A DNA stretch of 64,000 nt from Ketobacter alkanivorans (GCF_002863865.1 NZ_CP022684.1:3067501-3131500); one strand, 5' to 3'; positions 10,639 to 20,074 are shown, counted from the stretch's first letter. Notes: a model not told the origin generated them from the sequence alone. Numbers and translations are program-made.

Positions 10639-11835
10639 ATGCCCGTAATCAAAATGACCGATCTGGACCTGTCAGGCAAGCGAGTGCTGATTCGTGCAGA
10701 CCTGAACGTGCCCGTGAAAAACGGCGAAGTCACCAGTGATGTGCGCATTCGTGCGTCTATGCCATCGGTCGAGCTGGCGTTGAAGCAGGGTGCGTCGGTG
10801 ATTTTAATGTCGCATCTGGGTCGCCCGGTTGAAGGTGGCAGCGACCAAGAAAACGCACCCTACACTATGGCGCCGGTAGCTAATCGACTCTCTGAGCTGC
10901 TTGGCTTTGAGGTGCCGGTGGCGGCCGACTGGCAGAACGGCTTGAACGTGGAGCCTGGCAAACTGGTGCTGCTGGAAAACGTACGTTTTAATAAAGGTGA
11001 GAAAAAAGACGGTGAAGAACTGTCCAAGGCCTATGCGGCGTTGTGCGATGTGTTCGTAATGGATGCATTTGGCACCGCTCACCGTGCGCAGGCATCTACC
11101 CATGGTGTGGGCAAATTTGCTCCCGTGGCTTGTGCGGGTATTCTGCTGGCAGATGAATTGGATGCCCTGGAAAAGGCGCTGGCCAGCCCAGCCCGACCCA
11201 TGCTGGCAATTGTGGCGGGCTCTAAAGTGTCCACCAAGCTGGACGTGCTGACCGCGCTGTCTGATCAGTGTGATCAGTTGATCGTGGGCGGTGGTATTGC
11301 CAACACCTTCCTGGCGGCAGCCGGTTACAACGTGGGCAAATCTCTGTGTGAGCATGATCTGATCGACACGGCCAAGGCCATTGCCGCCAAGGTGGAAGTA
11401 CCGTTGCCCACCGACGTGGTGGTAGCAGAGGTAACCGGCCCTATTGATGACTTTATGGATTTTGTTACCAACGCCGATGCCGTGGTGAAAGCGGTGGCCG
11501 AGGTAGGTGACAACGATATGATCCTGGATGTGGGCCCCGCTACCGCCAAGCAATTCGCCGATATCATTCTGGCGGCCAAAACCGTATTGTGGAATGGCCC
11601 GGTGGGCGTGTTTGAAGTCGATCAGTTTGGAGAAGGCACCAAGGTGCTGGCCCAGGCCGTTGCCGACAGCGCTGCGTTTTCCATTGCTGGTGGTGGTGAC
11701 ACCCTTGCTGCAGTGGACAAATACGGTGTGGCCGATAAAGTATCGTATATATCAACCGGGGGCGGCGCCTTCCTTGAATACGTAGAAGGAAAGGTATTGC
11801 CAGCGGTCGCCATGTTGCAGGAACGTGGTCAGTAA
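10639..11835 (+). CDS. pgk: Phosphoglycerate kinase
   Basis: Converts 1,3-bisphosphoglycerate and ADP to 3-phosphoglycerate and ATP (or the reverse in gluconeogenesis). It has 398 residues, near the usual 387-400. The N-domain substrate site is [13 protein letters not shown] and HLGRP; the C-domain nucleotide site is [16 protein letters not shown] and [14 protein letters not shown]. The ATG at 10639 has CCGGAGAA upstream and begins only 19 bases after the lipoprotein stop. Longer in-frame starts (from 10534) overlap the lipoprotein gene and lack homology. Confidence 0.97.
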   Translation: MPVIKMTDLDLSGKRVLIRADLNVPVKNGEVTSDVRIRASMPSVELALKQGASVILMSHLGRPVEGGSDQENAPYTMAPVANRLSELLGFEVPVAADWQNGLNVEPGKLVLLENVRFNKGEKKDGEELSKAYAALCDVFVMDAFGTAHRAQASTHGVGKFAPVACAGILLADELDALEKALASPARPMLAIVAGSKVSTKLDVLTALSDQCDQLIVGGGIANTFLAAAGYNVGKSLCEHDLIDTAKAIAAKVEVPLPTDVVVAEVTGPIDDFMDFVTNADAVVKAVAEVGDNDMILDVGPATAKQFADIILAAKTVLWNGPVGVFEVDQFGEGTKVLAQAVADSAAFSIAGGGDTLAAVDKYGVADKVSYISTGGGAFLEYVEGKVLPAVAMLQERGQ

Positions 11836-11885
11836 GCAGTTATTGAAATTCTCAGAAATACATAAACTTAACGAGGCACAGTACA

Positions 11886-12950
11886 ATGGCTCTCATCAGT
11901 ATGCGACAAATGCTGGATCACGCCGCCGAACAGGGCTACGGCATTCCGGCTTTCAACGTGAACAACCTGGAACAAATGCGCGCCATCATGGAAGCGGCAG
12001 ATAAAACAGACAGCCCTGTTATCGTGCAGGCCTCGGCCGGTGCCCGTAAGTACGCCGGTGCGCCTTTCCTGCGCCATCTGATCCTGGCGGCGGTGGAAGA
12101 ATTCCCCCATATCCCGGTTGTTATGCATCAGGATCACGGTACCAGCCCCGCTATATGTCAGCGCTCCATTCAACTGGGCTTCAGCTCCGTTATGATGGAT
12201 GGTTCTTTGGCTGAAGATGGCAAAACCCCAACGGATTACGAGTACAACGCCCGCGTTACTCGAAACGTAGTGGATATGGCGCACGCGTGTGGCGTATCGG
12301 TGGAAGGTGAAATCGGTTGCCTGGGCTCATTGGAAACCGGCATGGCAGGCGAGGAAGACGGTGTAGGTGCCGAAGGCGTTCTGGATCATTCTCAGCTGCT
12401 GACCGACCCTGAAGAGGCCGCCCAGTTTGTTAAAGACACCGGTGTTGATGCCTTGGCCATTGCTATTGGTACTTCTCATGGGGCTTACAAGTTCACTCGC
12501 CCGCCAACGGGCGACATTCTGGCGATTGATCGCATCAAAGAAATCCACAACCGCATTCCCAATACCCATCTTGTTATGCACGGTTCTTCCTCTGTGCCAC
12601 AAGAATGGTTGAAAGTGATCAATGAATACGGCGGCGACATCGGCGAAACCTATGGTGTTCCAGTGGAAGAAATCGTGGCAGCCATCAAATTCGGCGTGCG
12701 CAAAGTCAACATTGATACCGATTTGCGCCTGGCTTCAACCGGCGCGATTCGCCGTTTTATGGCGCAAAATCCTTCAGAATTTGACCCCCGAAAATACCTG
12801 AAAGAAACCACAGCAGCCATGCGTGATATCTGTATTGATCGTTATGAAGCATTCGGAGCCGCTGGCAATGGTAGCAAAATCAAGCCTATCTCCCTCGAAG
12901 GTATGTTTGTACGCTATGAAAAAGGCGAGTTAAATCAGCAAGTAAAATAG
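11886..12950 (+). CDS. fba: Fructose-bisphosphate aldolase, class II
   Basis: A zinc-dependent aldolase cleaving fructose 1,6-bisphosphate to dihydroxyacetone phosphate and glyceraldehyde 3-phosphate; 354 residues, the size of the CbbA-like class IIB enzymes. Zinc-binding histidines are visible in [15 protein letters not shown] and MHGSSS; the phosphate loop and Asp-rich [11 protein letters not shown] follow. It is the last gene of the carbon operon, with GAGG upstream of the ATG and a strong intrinsic terminator 26 bases after the stop. With tkt, epd and pgk it links glycolysis, gluconeogenesis and the pentose phosphate pathway. Confidence 0.96.
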   Translation: MALISMRQMLDHAAEQGYGIPAFNVNNLEQMRAIMEAADKTDSPVIVQASAGARKYAGAPFLRHLILAAVEEFPHIPVVMHQDHGTSPAICQRSIQLGFSSVMMDGSLAEDGKTPTDYEYNARVTRNVVDMAHACGVSVEGEIGCLGSLETGMAGEEDGVGAEGVLDHSQLLTDPEEAAQFVKDTGVDALAIAIGTSHGAYKFTRPPTGDILAIDRIKEIHNRIPNTHLVMHGSSSVPQEWLKVINEYGGDIGETYGVPVEEIVAAIKFGVRKVNIDTDLRLASTGAIRRFMAQNPSEFDPRKYLKETTAAMRDICIDRYEAFGAAGNGSKIKPISLEGMFVRYEKGELNQQVK

Positions 12951-12975
12951 GGCAACCGCTGGTTTGTAGCTAAGT

Positions 12976-13007
12976 AAAAAAGGGAGCGCCTCTAGCTCCC
13001 TTTTTTA
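12976..13007 (+). terminator. Rho-independent terminator after fba
   Basis: Stem arms AGGGAGC (12981-12987) and GCTCCCT (12995-13001) around a 7-base loop, preceded by an A run and followed by TTTTTT. It ends the tkt-to-fba operon. Confidence 0.92.
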
Positions 13008-13085
13008 TTAGTACCTATAATAAAACTGTCATCTCAAACAGCAGAGCTTATCCTGCAGCCACCGCACAGCAAAAACGGAGCTTCA

Positions 13086-14066
13086 TTGAAATTTATCCCC
13101 GTTGAATTACGTCAGACATTGCCGGTGTTTACGCTGGAAACACGGCAGCCCATTGGGGCTTCCGCGCAATGCTATAGGCAATTTTACGGGATCGATTTCG
13201 AAAAGCGCTTTAATGACCTGAAAGTGTATATGGGTAAAACCCATGTGGCCGGGTTTGATATCGTAGTGCATGGCTATATACCTAAAGCCGCCAAGGGGAC
13301 GGTGTTTGTGGTGCATGGCTATTACGATCATGTGGGAATTTATAACCACTTGATCAAAACCTTGCTCAGAAACCGTTATGCGGTAATGGCATTTGACCTG
13401 CCGGGGCATGGCCTGTCTTCTGGCTCTCGGGCCGCCATTTCATCGTTCCGCCAGTATGGCCCGGTGTTCAAGCGGGTGCTGCAGCTGGCAAAAGATCACA
13501 CCCCGCAGCCTTGGCACGTGGTGGCGCAGAGCACCGGCGGGGCTATTGTATCGGAGTATTTGTTGCAGTTTGCTGGATTGGAGGAGCGTATTCCATTCGA
13601 AGGCGTGGTGTTCTACGCCCCGCTGATCCGGCCGGTGCACTGGTTTTTGAACAAGCGACTGCACACGGTGGTCAGCCCGTTCCGCAATTTTGTCTCCCGC
13701 AAGTTTTCCGAGAATTCAAACGATCCTGATTTCGCTGAATTCATCCGTGACAAAGATCCATTACAGCCGCGCTACCTTTCTTCGAAATGGGTAGGAGCAT
13801 TAAAGCAGTGGATACCCTATATAGAACGGCATGTTCCTATCGATTTTCCATTGCATATTATGCAGGGCAAGAGCGATCAAACGGTGGATTGGCAACACAA
13901 TATCCCGTTGTTTCAGCGTATATTCAAAGGTACAGAGGTCACCTTCATGCCTAATGTGCGTCACCATGTGGTGAACGAGCTGGAGCTATACCGCCGTGAT
14001 GTGTTTGCCCGCACCATAAAGTATCTGGACACATTCTCGACACAGCCTCAGCTTGCGATCAAGTAG
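13086..14066 (+). CDS. Alpha/beta hydrolase (lysophospholipase/monoacylglycerol lipase type)
   Basis: A 326-residue serine hydrolase of the Hydrolase_4 family. The oxyanion region [17 protein letters not shown] and the conserved [10 protein letters not shown] are typical of monoacylglycerol lipases. The nucleophile elbow reads AQSTGG with S149, so Ala replaces the first Gly of GxSxG. Asp in GKSDQTVDW and His in VRHHVVNE would complete the triad. The start is a TTG at 13086 with GGAG upstream; no signal peptide is seen, so it is probably cytoplasmic. The 3' end overlaps the convergent integrase gene by 19 bases. Confidence 0.8.
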   Translation: MKFIPVELRQTLPVFTLETRQPIGASAQCYRQFYGIDFEKRFNDLKVYMGKTHVAGFDIVVHGYIPKAAKGTVFVVHGYYDHVGIYNHLIKTLLRNRYAVMAFDLPGHGLSSGSRAAISSFRQYGPVFKRVLQLAKDHTPQPWHVVAQSTGGAIVSEYLLQFAGLEERIPFEGVVFYAPLIRPVHWFLNKRLHTVVSPFRNFVSRKFSENSNDPDFAEFIRDKDPLQPRYLSSKWVGALKQWIPYIERHVPIDFPLHIMQGKSDQTVDWQHNIPLFQRIFKGTEVTFMPNVRHHVVNELELYRRDVFARTIKYLDTFSTQPQLAIK

Positions 14067-15091
14067 AGCCCTCGTTGTTCCTCAACCTCATCCGACTTTT
14101 TGTGAGCTTCTGTTCCATAGCGGATCACCCGCGGATTGACCACGCTGCTGAAAGGGCTTTTCACCGCGTTTGCGCCCCGCTCCAGAATATGAGTGTAGAT
14201 CTGGGTGGTTTTCAAATCCTTGTGGCCTAGTTGCTCTTGCACTGTGCGAATGTCGTAACCCCGCTCCAGCAGGTGCGTTGCAAAGGAGTGGCGCAGAGTA
14301 TGGCAGGTGGCGGGTTTATGAATCTCGGCGGCTTGCACCGCCTGCTTAACGGCTCTTTGCAATAATTGCTCGCTGATATGATGGCGTCGTTTAATGCCGC
14401 TGCGGGGGTCAATAGACTCCATGGCAGCCGGAAACACGTACTGCCACATCCAGGTGCGGTTAGCGTTAGGGTATTTCCGTTCCAGTGCGTGGGGCAGATA
14501 TACTTCGCCGCCGCCTCTGTTCAGATCCTGCAGGTGCTGATTGCGCACATGAGCCATGTGAATGCGCAGGTGGGGCAGCAGTTGTTCATCCAGGGTCACC
14601 ACCCGATCCTTGGCGCCTTTACCGTCGCGAACCACGATGGCGCTGCGGGCCAGGTCTATGTCCTTCACGCGCAATCGCACGCATTCCATCAAACGCAGCC
14701 CCGAGCCATACAGTAACCCTGCCATCAGCCAGTAGCGCCCTTCCAGCTGCGCAAACAGCTGCTGCACCTCGTTTTGGGTGAGCACCACCGGCAAGCGCCG
14801 GTTCTGTTTGGCACGGGTAAATTCAATCTCTTCGGAAAAGGGCTTTTCCAACACATACTTGAATAGGAACAGCAGTGCGTTCAGTGCCTGATTCTGGGTA
14901 GACGGGCTGACTTTTTCGGTAATAGCCAGGTGGGATAGAAAGGCATTGACGTGGCTGTCGTTGAAGTGCTGAGGGTTACGGGCACCGTGAAAAAAAATAA
15001 AACGGCGTACCCAGTAACAGTAGGCGTCTTCGGTTCGAATGCTGTAATGACGTACGCGAATGGCGTCCCTGACCTGATCCAGAATTCTCAT
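14048..15091 (-). CDS. intI: Integron integrase IntI (tyrosine recombinase)
   Basis: A 347-residue tyrosine recombinase with the complete catalytic set R133, H264, R267, H290 and Y299. Each is displaced by 13 from the IntI1 residues R146, H277, R280, H303 and Y312. The IntI-specific insertion is present ([29 protein letters not shown], about 207-238), separating it from XerCD. The ATG has AGGAAG 8 bases upstream, and a LexA box lies 31 bases before it. No attI, attC array or cassette is recognisable beside it: the adjoining genes are an SDR operon on the same strand. It looks like an intact but solitary integrase, probably chromosomal. Confidence 0.93.
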   Translation of the reverse strand: MRILDQVRDAIRVRHYSIRTEDAYCYWVRRFIFFHGARNPQHFNDSHVNAFLSHLAITEKVSPSTQNQALNALLFLFKYVLEKPFSEEIEFTRAKQNRRLPVVLTQNEVQQLFAQLEGRYWLMAGLLYGSGLRLMECVRLRVKDIDLARSAIVVRDGKGAKDRVVTLDEQLLPHLRIHMAHVRNQHLQDLNRGGGEVYLPHALERKYPNANRTWMWQYVFPAAMESIDPRSGIKRRHHISEQLLQRAVKQAVQAAEIHKPATCHTLRHSFATHLLERGYDIRTVQEQLGHKDLKTTQIYTHILERGANAVKSPFSSVVNPRVIRYGTEAHKKSDEVEEQRGLYLIAS

Positions 15092-15115
15092 GGGCTGCTT
15101 CCTGCAGTGAACATG

Positions 15116-15143
15116 GCGATACTGTAACTATATACAGTATCGC
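15116..15143 (-). promoter_or_regulatory. LexA (SOS) box in the intI promoter
   Basis: CTGT-N8-ACAG at 15122-15137, inside a longer inverted repeat with 11-base arms GCGATACTGTA and TACAGTATCGC around ACTATA. The core differs from the E. coli LexA consensus at about three of 20 positions. It sits 31 bases before the intI ATG, where binding would block the promoter; SOS control of integron integrases is known from class 1 and Vibrio integrons. Confidence 0.88.
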
Positions 15144-15181
15144 TATATCAGGTCAAGAGTGGGTAAACAACGCTGTATGGA

Positions 15182-15976
15182 TTACTGCTTAAACGGGTTC
15201 ATCCGATCGCCAAGGTAGTACTGCAGGGATACCGGCAGCGGGCGCATACTGCCTGCGATAATTTTATTGACTGTGCCTGGTACGCACACGGGTTTGCCTT
15301 TCATCACTGCACGCCAGCCTTCCTCTACAACGGCATCGGCGTCTTGCCACAAAATGTCAGGCAATTGATTAGCTTGATCGCGGGTGCCCATGGTGTCGTG
15401 GAATTCGCTGTGGGTGAAACCGGGGCACAGTGCGGTGACGTGGATACCCTGGGGTTTGAGTTCCATATCCAGTGATTGCGACATGCCCAGTACATAACTT
15501 TTGATGCCGGTATACAGCAGGCTGGCCCCCGGTGGCGCAAACGCTGCAATGGACGATAGATTGATGATTCGCCCCCAGCCCCGCGCTTGCATGCCGGGCA
15601 GTACGCGATGGCACAGCTCGGTGACGGCGGTCACCATCAATTGTATTTCGGCGGCCAGGGTGGGCCAGGGGGTGCTGGCAAAGGCATCTTTACCCGAAAG
15701 CCCGGCGTTGTTGATCAGTACGTCGATGTGGATATTGCTTCGCTGCGCATAGTCGATAATAGCGGCGGGGGCGGCTGGATCATTCAGGTCGGCGGCAAAC
15801 ACTTCACAAGGTATGCCGTGCTGCTCCGATAATTCTGCGGCCAGTTGTTGCAGGCGTTCAGCGCGTCGGGCGACGAGCAGCAGGCCATAACCTTCGCTGG
15901 CCAGATAACGGGCGAAGGCGGCGCCGATACCAGCGCTGGCCCCGGTAATGAGTGCGGTACGATTGGATGCTGTCAT
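15182..15976 (-). CDS. Short-chain dehydrogenase/reductase
   Basis: A classical SDR of 264 residues. The NAD(P) motif is TGASAGIG near the N-terminus, NNAG follows at about residue 90, and the catalytic Ser-Tyr-Lys set is in NLSSIAAF and YTGIK. The family oxidises or reduces alcohols, ketones and acyl carbonyls; the substrate is unknown. It is the second gene of a two-gene minus-strand operon (10 bases after the 570-base upstream gene) that faces a TetR gene across two operators. A homologue with very similar sequence layout is encoded at 18691-19488, suggesting old duplication. Confidence 0.88.
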   Translation of the reverse strand: MTASNRTALITGASAGIGAAFARYLASEGYGLLLVARRAERLQQLAAELSEQHGIPCEVFAADLNDPAAPAAIIDYAQRSNIHIDVLINNAGLSGKDAFASTPWPTLAAEIQLMVTAVTELCHRVLPGMQARGWGRIINLSSIAAFAPPGASLLYTGIKSYVLGMSQSLDMELKPQGIHVTALCPGFTHSEFHDTMGTRDQANQLPDILWQDADAVVEEGWRAVMKGKPVCVPGTVNKIIAGSMRPLPVSLQYYLGDRMNPFKQ

Positions 15977-15986
15977 GATGACCTCT

Positions 15987-16556
15987 TTACATTGTCAGGG
16001 CGGGGAGTTCCCGCGAGCCGGGGTGGAAATGTTTACGTGGGCGACCGATGTCGCCACGATATGGGCCTTGAGGCCCGGTTAGCAAGAACGGGTAAGGAAT
16101 GCGCCGCTGGGCATCGGTAAATCCATAGGTGCCCAGCCCGAGGTACAAGCCGGGGGCCGCGCGCCGTACTTCGTCTACCATGTGCACCGTGCCACAGAGG
16201 GAATGGAAGTGGCGATAGATCAGCTGGAATGCGGGTTTGCCATCAAAGCGCGAGGGAGCGAGTTGGGTGCCCATGGGGAACCGTTGCACCACACGCCGAC
16301 CCTGCTGGAAGGTGTTGTATCCGCGCCCGGATACGTCATCCACAGGGCGAAAGGCCTTACACAGCCAATGTTGTAGCGGGTTATCCAGGGTGGCTCGCCC
16401 CACCACGCCAGCCAGCCAATTTGGTTGGGCCAATAGGTGCGCGGCGTACTCGCCCTGCATTTCTGTCACCGAGGGGGGCTCCAGTCGGGCAAACAGCTCA
16501 ACCAATTCGGGCGTTTTGAGAAACTCCAGCTCTGTGGCGGTGATGGTAGTGTTCAT
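15987..16556 (-). CDS. Conserved hypothetical protein, TetR-controlled
   Basis: About 189 residues from the ATG at 16556 (a GTG at 16574 would add six). I do not recognise a family with confidence. It is soluble, without signal peptide or membrane segment, and contains FRPVDDVSGRGYNTF, QRFPMGTQLAPSRFDGKPAF and GLYLGLGTYGFTDAQRR; the alternation of short strands and Gly/Pro turns suggests a small beta-barrel or lipocalin-like fold. First gene of the operon with the SDR and directly downstream of the two TetR operators, so probably an accessory to metabolism of the TetR ligand. Confidence 0.6.
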   Translation of the reverse strand: MNTTITATELEFLKTPELVELFARLEPPSVTEMQGEYAAHLLAQPNWLAGVVGRATLDNPLQHWLCKAFRPVDDVSGRGYNTFQQGRRVVQRFPMGTQLAPSRFDGKPAFQLIYRHFHSLCGTVHMVDEVRRAAPGLYLGLGTYGFTDAQRRIPYPFLLTGPQGPYRGDIGRPRKHFHPGSRELPALTM

Positions 16557-16581
16557 GTCGGGTCTCACTTTCACTGTATCA

Positions 16582-16610
16582 GAATATCTTGAATGTCATT
16601 TAAGATGTAT
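16582..16610. promoter_or_regulatory. TetR operator copy 1 (imperfect)
   Basis: Left arm GAATATCTTGAA (16582-16593), spacer TGTCA, right arm TTTAAGATGTAT matching 9 of 12 bases of the ideal complement. It has the same 12-5-12 layout as the perfect copy beginning 35 bases further on. Confidence 0.65.
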
Positions 16611-16616
16611 CTTACA

Positions 16617-16645
16617 GAATATCTTGAACAGTATTCAAGATATTC
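16617..16645. promoter_or_regulatory. TetR operator copy 2 (perfect inverted repeat)
   Basis: Arms GAATATCTTGAA (16617-16628) and TTCAAGATATTC (16634-16645) around CAGTA, a perfect 12-5-12 palindrome between the divergent TetR and hypothetical-SDR genes. It is most likely the binding site of the adjacent TetR regulator. Confidence 0.82.
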
Positions 16646-16701
16646 TACAATGGAGCCGATAAGCGGCTGTAGTGCCCGACCCCCCTGAATTGGAGAACAC
16701 A

Positions 16702-17232
16702 ATGCCCCGTAACAAGCGTGAACAGGATCGCGAAGAAAAGCGGGGGGAGATCATCGCTGCTGCCCGTCTCCTGTTTTTGAATGATGGCTTTGAAGCCACT
16801 GCCATCAGCCGATTGGCTCAGGCCGCAGGCGTGACGCCGAACACAATCTATTGGTATTTCAAGGATAAGGATGACGTCTTGGTGGCGGTGCTGGAGGCAG
16901 AGCTTGCGGCACAGATGGCCGAATATCAAAGCCTCTCGTTTGCCAGCCTTGCAGAGCGGTTGTTGTGGGTGGTGAACCGACTGGAGCAGGTCAGCCAACT
17001 GGTGAGTACAGTGCATGCTCGTTTACAGGCATCCGCAGCGGTGAATGACTGGCATGATCGCTTTCACGCACTGACTGAAGGGCTGTTGAGTGCAGAGATG
17101 CTAAATGCGGGCGTGGCGGCCGACAGGATTCCGGCGTTGGTGAAGATCAGTGTGTTCACGATCGAGGGGCTATTGGCCCACAGTCTGCCGCTGGAGGAGA
17201 AACAGAGCATATGTGCAGCACTGGTAGCCTGA
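16702..17232 (+). CDS. TetR/AcrR-family transcriptional repressor
   Basis: 176 residues from the ATG at 16702, which has GGAG 6 bases upstream; a GTG at 16672 is less likely. The N-terminal helix-turn-helix is clear: IIAAARLLFLNDGFEATAIS then RLAQAAGVTPNTIYWYFKDK, a textbook TetR DNA-binding domain. The C-terminal ligand domain is not assignable. It is divergent from the hypothetical-SDR operon, with two tandem 12-5-12 operators between them, so it likely represses both that operon and itself. Confidence 0.9.
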   Translation: MPRNKREQDREEKRGEIIAAARLLFLNDGFEATAISRLAQAAGVTPNTIYWYFKDKDDVLVAVLEAELAAQMAEYQSLSFASLAERLLWVVNRLEQVSQLVSTVHARLQASAAVNDWHDRFHALTEGLLSAEMLNAGVAADRIPALVKISVFTIEGLLAHSLPLEEKQSICAALVA

Positions 17233-17289
17233 TCAGAATACGGACCTTTCTCAAGGCTGGCTGGCCAGTGCCCACAGGTATGGGGCCGC

Positions 17290-18090
17290 TTAAGCGGCTT
17301 TAGGTTGCTCTTGCCATACGGTACCGCGGTGTTTGGTGTAGATCGAACGCACCCACTCCAAACCGGGCCGATCTTTCCATAGCGCATTGGTAGGCGCCAT
17401 CTTGTCGCGGAATTCCGCGCTGCCGTAAATAGGGTGCTCTTTGGGGCAGGCTAATGGTGCTAACAGTGAAGCCGCTGTGATGTCAGCTACGGTAAATTGA
17501 TCGCCCACCAGATAGGTTCCTGTGGCTGCGATTCTTTGTTCCAGCCATTGAACTGCTTCATCAATTTTAACTTCTGCGCGGGCAACATCCGTGGCATTGA
17601 TTTTCAATTTGGCTTTAAAGATGGGCTTAACGATCGGGTAAATAGCACGAATCACCTTGGCTTCCCGAGGAGTGGCAAAGCGAGTCCACATATCCAGAAT
17701 CAATGCTTTATGCTCAAAGCCGGGGTAATAAAGGTAGCGCGCAACGCCTTTGCCGATAGCATCAAAGCGGGATGCAACGTCCATGATTTCATCATAATAG
17801 CGTTCTGGCAGGGTTTGCAGTGGGCCGTACTCTTTGCCCAGCCATTTAACAATTCTGGGGCTATCCTGAATGCAGGTTTTCCCGCGATAAATGAAAGGCA
17901 CCGTGGTTTGTCCGCGTTTGCCTTTGATTAAAGCAGGAAAGCTATGATAGACCGGCGTCCGCGCTGCCTCGCGATACGATATTTGCTCATAGTCTAATAG
18001 CCAGCGAATCTTCTCGCTGTAGTGTGACATGGCAATGGTGTTTAACACTAAATTCGCATCTGCAACGCTTTGGGTGCTTTCAATGGGCAT
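17290..18090 (-). CDS. Glutathione S-transferase family protein
   Basis: 266 residues with an N-terminal thioredoxin-like domain (LVLNTIAMSHYSEKIRWLLDYEQISY, then TVPFIYRGKTCIQDSPRIVKWL with the cis-Pro VPF and the glutathione-binding DS pair) and a helical C-terminal domain (TYLVGDQFTVADITAASLLAPL). This is the general GST architecture; the reaction is unknown. The protein is slightly longer than typical 200-230-residue GSTs. It is convergent with the TetR gene and monocistronic. Confidence 0.85.
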   Translation of the reverse strand: MPIESTQSVADANLVLNTIAMSHYSEKIRWLLDYEQISYREAARTPVYHSFPALIKGKRGQTTVPFIYRGKTCIQDSPRIVKWLGKEYGPLQTLPERYYDEIMDVASRFDAIGKGVARYLYYPGFEHKALILDMWTRFATPREAKVIRAIYPIVKPIFKAKLKINATDVARAEVKIDEAVQWLEQRIAATGTYLVGDQFTVADITAASLLAPLACPKEHPIYGSAEFRDKMAPTNALWKDRPGLEWVRSIYTKHRGTVWQEQPKAA

Positions 18091-18256
18091 AGCTGGTTAC
18101 TTCTTGAGCCTGGCAGTAATAAGGTGTTCGAACTATCACACTTTTTAAGCAACGCTTCCAGAACATTCAGGCCAAACTTATCGGTATCTGGCACGGCGCT
18201 TGGTGTTATATTCATTATTCATGTAACTAAAACAAGATGAGCAAAGGTAAGGGACT

Positions 18257-18631
18257 ATGATTGGATATGTAACTTTAGGAACGAATGACCTGCAGCGTGG
18301 TGCGGAGTTCTATGACCAACTGCTGGCAGAACTGGGCGCAAAAAGATTCATGGAGGAAGACTCGTTTATCGCATGGGCCATTACGCCAACGCAGCCCAGC
18401 TTGGCAATCACCAAGCCATTTGATGGTAACGCTGCCACGGTTGGCAATGGTGTCATGGTGGCGCTTGCGGTGGAAACCCCTGCGCAAGTGGACGCGCTGT
18501 ATGCAAAAGCCATTGCCTTGGGTGCTAAAGATGAGGGGGCTGCAGGGCCGCGCCAGGGAAGTTTCTATGCCGGTTATTTTCGCGATTTGGATGGCAACAA
18601 ACTGAATGTGTTTTGCATTACAAAAAATTAG
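18257..18631 (+). CDS. VOC (glyoxalase/bleomycin-resistance) family protein
   Basis: A 124-residue single-module vicinal-oxygen-chelate protein: MIGYVTLGTNDLQRGAEFYD at the start, then PSLAITKPFDGNAATVGNG, and FYAGYFRDLDGNKLNVFCI at the end, the standard beta-alpha-beta-beta-beta pattern with a C-terminal metal-ligand region. Members include glyoxalases, dioxygenases and resistance proteins; the substrate cannot be named. AAGG lies 10 bases before the ATG. It ends just before a strong hairpin shared with the convergent SDR gene. Confidence 0.85.
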   Translation: MIGYVTLGTNDLQRGAEFYDQLLAELGAKRFMEEDSFIAWAITPTQPSLAITKPFDGNAATVGNGVMVALAVETPAQVDALYAKAIALGAKDEGAAGPRQGSFYAGYFRDLDGNKLNVFCITKN

Positions 18632-18654
18632 ATCGTTAACGCTCTAATGTGAAA

Positions 18655-18683
18655 CATCGGCAGCAAGCCGCTTGCTGCCGATG
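18655..18683. terminator. Bidirectional hairpin between convergent genes
   Basis: Thirteen-base perfect arms CATCGGCAGCAAG and CTTGCTGCCGATG around CCG, between the VOC stop (18631) and the SDR stop (18691). The T run is weak on both sides, so termination is inferred from position and stem strength. Confidence 0.65.
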
Positions 18684-18690
18684 CCTATCG

Positions 18691-19488
18691 CTACATCACT
18701 TTCTGCTGCTTGGATATATAGTATTTTACCGAGGAAGGCAGCATGGCCATCACCTGAGACAGCCCCTGATTTACCCGTCCGTTGACGTGAACCGGTTTGC
18801 CTTCCATTACCGCATCAAATCCTTCCTGGGCTACCTCTTCGGCAGTCATCCATAAAAAACGGGGCAACTTACTGACAGAGCCACGGGTGCCCATAACGTC
18901 GTGGAATTCACTGAAGGTAAAGCCCGGACAGAGTGCGGTGCAGTTGACTCCATAGGGCTGTAGCTCTAAATCAATGGCCTGGCTGAAATCCAGAATAAAG
19001 GATTTGGCTGCGCCGTAGAGGTTGCCTTTCAGTTGTGGTGACCAGGCCGCGACCGAGGCTAAATTAATGATGCGGCCGTAGCCCCGCTCTTTCATAGCGG
19101 GAGCAAACAGGTGGCACAGATGCACCACGCTGATATTTAACACCTGCATAAAATCAAGATGGGACTGCCACGTGGCCTGCAGAAAATCATCGTGCAGCGC
19201 ATAGCCTGCATTGTTCACCAATGCATCCACCTGAATGTGGTTTTGCTGGCACCAGTCGTAAATGCGCTGAGGCGCAGCAGGGTCTGCCAGATCTTCAGGC
19301 AGGCAGTAGGCCATCTGACCGTACTTGTGCTTGATGTCGGTTTCCACTTGTTTGAGTTTGTCTTCCCGGCGAGCCACCAGAACCACATCAAAATTATTCT
19401 GTGCGAATACGTGGGCCAGCGCTTTGCCTATACCGGCAGAAGCACCGGTGATCAGAACGGTTTTGGGCAGTGCAGCGTCATTGCTCAT
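18691..19488 (-). CDS. Short-chain dehydrogenase/reductase
   Basis: A 265-residue classical SDR. NAD(P) motif TGASAGIGKALA, NNAGYAL, Ser in NLASVAAWS and catalytic YGAAK are all in place. C-terminal sequence ALCPGFTFSEFHDVMGTRG closely parallels the SDR at 15182 (ALCPGFTHSEFHDTMGTRD), so the two are paralogues. Substrate unknown; ketone or long-chain alcohol turnover would suit the genome context. It stands alone, divergent from the HIT gene. Confidence 0.88.
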   Translation of the reverse strand: MSNDAALPKTVLITGASAGIGKALAHVFAQNNFDVVLVARREDKLKQVETDIKHKYGQMAYCLPEDLADPAAPQRIYDWCQQNHIQVDALVNNAGYALHDDFLQATWQSHLDFMQVLNISVVHLCHLFAPAMKERGYGRIINLASVAAWSPQLKGNLYGAAKSFILDFSQAIDLELQPYGVNCTALCPGFTFSEFHDVMGTRGSVSKLPRFLWMTAEEVAQEGFDAVMEGKPVHVNGRVNQGLSQVMAMLPSSVKYYISKQQKVM

Positions 19489-19651
19489 GGAATGTCCTTG
19501 CGAGTCTTTCAGTAGAAGTAAGTGTCAGACTATGCCACAAAACACAGAGCGGTATATAGAGGCTGAAGTATTTAAAGATGAGGTTGCGAGCCCGCGCCGA
19601 TTCGCGCTAGCCTACGCTGACAAAAACAGCATTCTGAACAGAGGCACGATC

Positions 19652-20074
19652 ATGTCATACGATAATCAAAATATATTCGCCAAAATTTTGAGGGAAGAAC
19701 TGCCCTGCATTAAGGTGTATGAGGATGAACATACCTTGGCTTTCATGGACATAATGCCTCAGTCTGAAGGCCACACTCTTGTGATTCCCAAGGTGGCCGC
19801 CGAGACCTTATTCGAGCTGCCAGCCAGCCATTACGAGGCTTGTTTCAATACGCTGAAAAAAGTAGGCAACGCGTTGAAGAAGGCATTCGGTACAGAGGGT
19901 ATCATGATGTTTCAATTGAGTGGCGCCGATGCGGGGCAGACTGTACCCCACCTGCATTTCCATTTGCTGCCTACCTCCATTCATACCCTGCGCACCAGCA
20001 CTCATGCCGCGAAAATGGCCGATCAAGTAATATTGCAAGGTTATGCCGACCGCATCATCGCGGTCATGGAATAA
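19652..20074 (+). CDS. HIT-family nucleotide hydrolase
   Basis: 140 residues from the ATG at 19652 (GAGG upstream). The histidine triad VPHLHFHLLP at about 99-108 carries the H-x-H-x-H signature; the N-terminus IFAKILREELPCIKVYEDEHTLAFMDIMP matches the Hint branch, which hydrolyses adenosine 5'-phosphoramidates. Longer in-frame starts run back through the SDR promoter and are rejected. Its stop abuts the stop of the convergent AraC gene with no gap. Confidence 0.9.
   Translation: MSYDNQNIFAKILREELPCIKVYEDEHTLAFMDIMPQSEGHTLVIPKVAAETLFELPASHYEACFNTLKKVGNALKKAFGTEGIMMFQLSGADAGQTVPHLHFHLLPTSIHTLRTSTHAAKMADQVILQGYADRIIAVME

Noticed and set aside
15144..16556. The hypothetical-SDR pair as integron cassettes
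   Set aside because: Both genes share a normal operon and TetR operators, have a chromosomal SDR paralogue, are on the same strand as intI, and no GTTRRRY/attC structures could be seen.
17285..17301. Palindrome GCCGCTTAAGCGGC as a terminator for the TetR gene
   Set aside because: The stem would be five bases with a TTAA loop and only three T residues, and it lies in the end of the GST coding region; not convincing.
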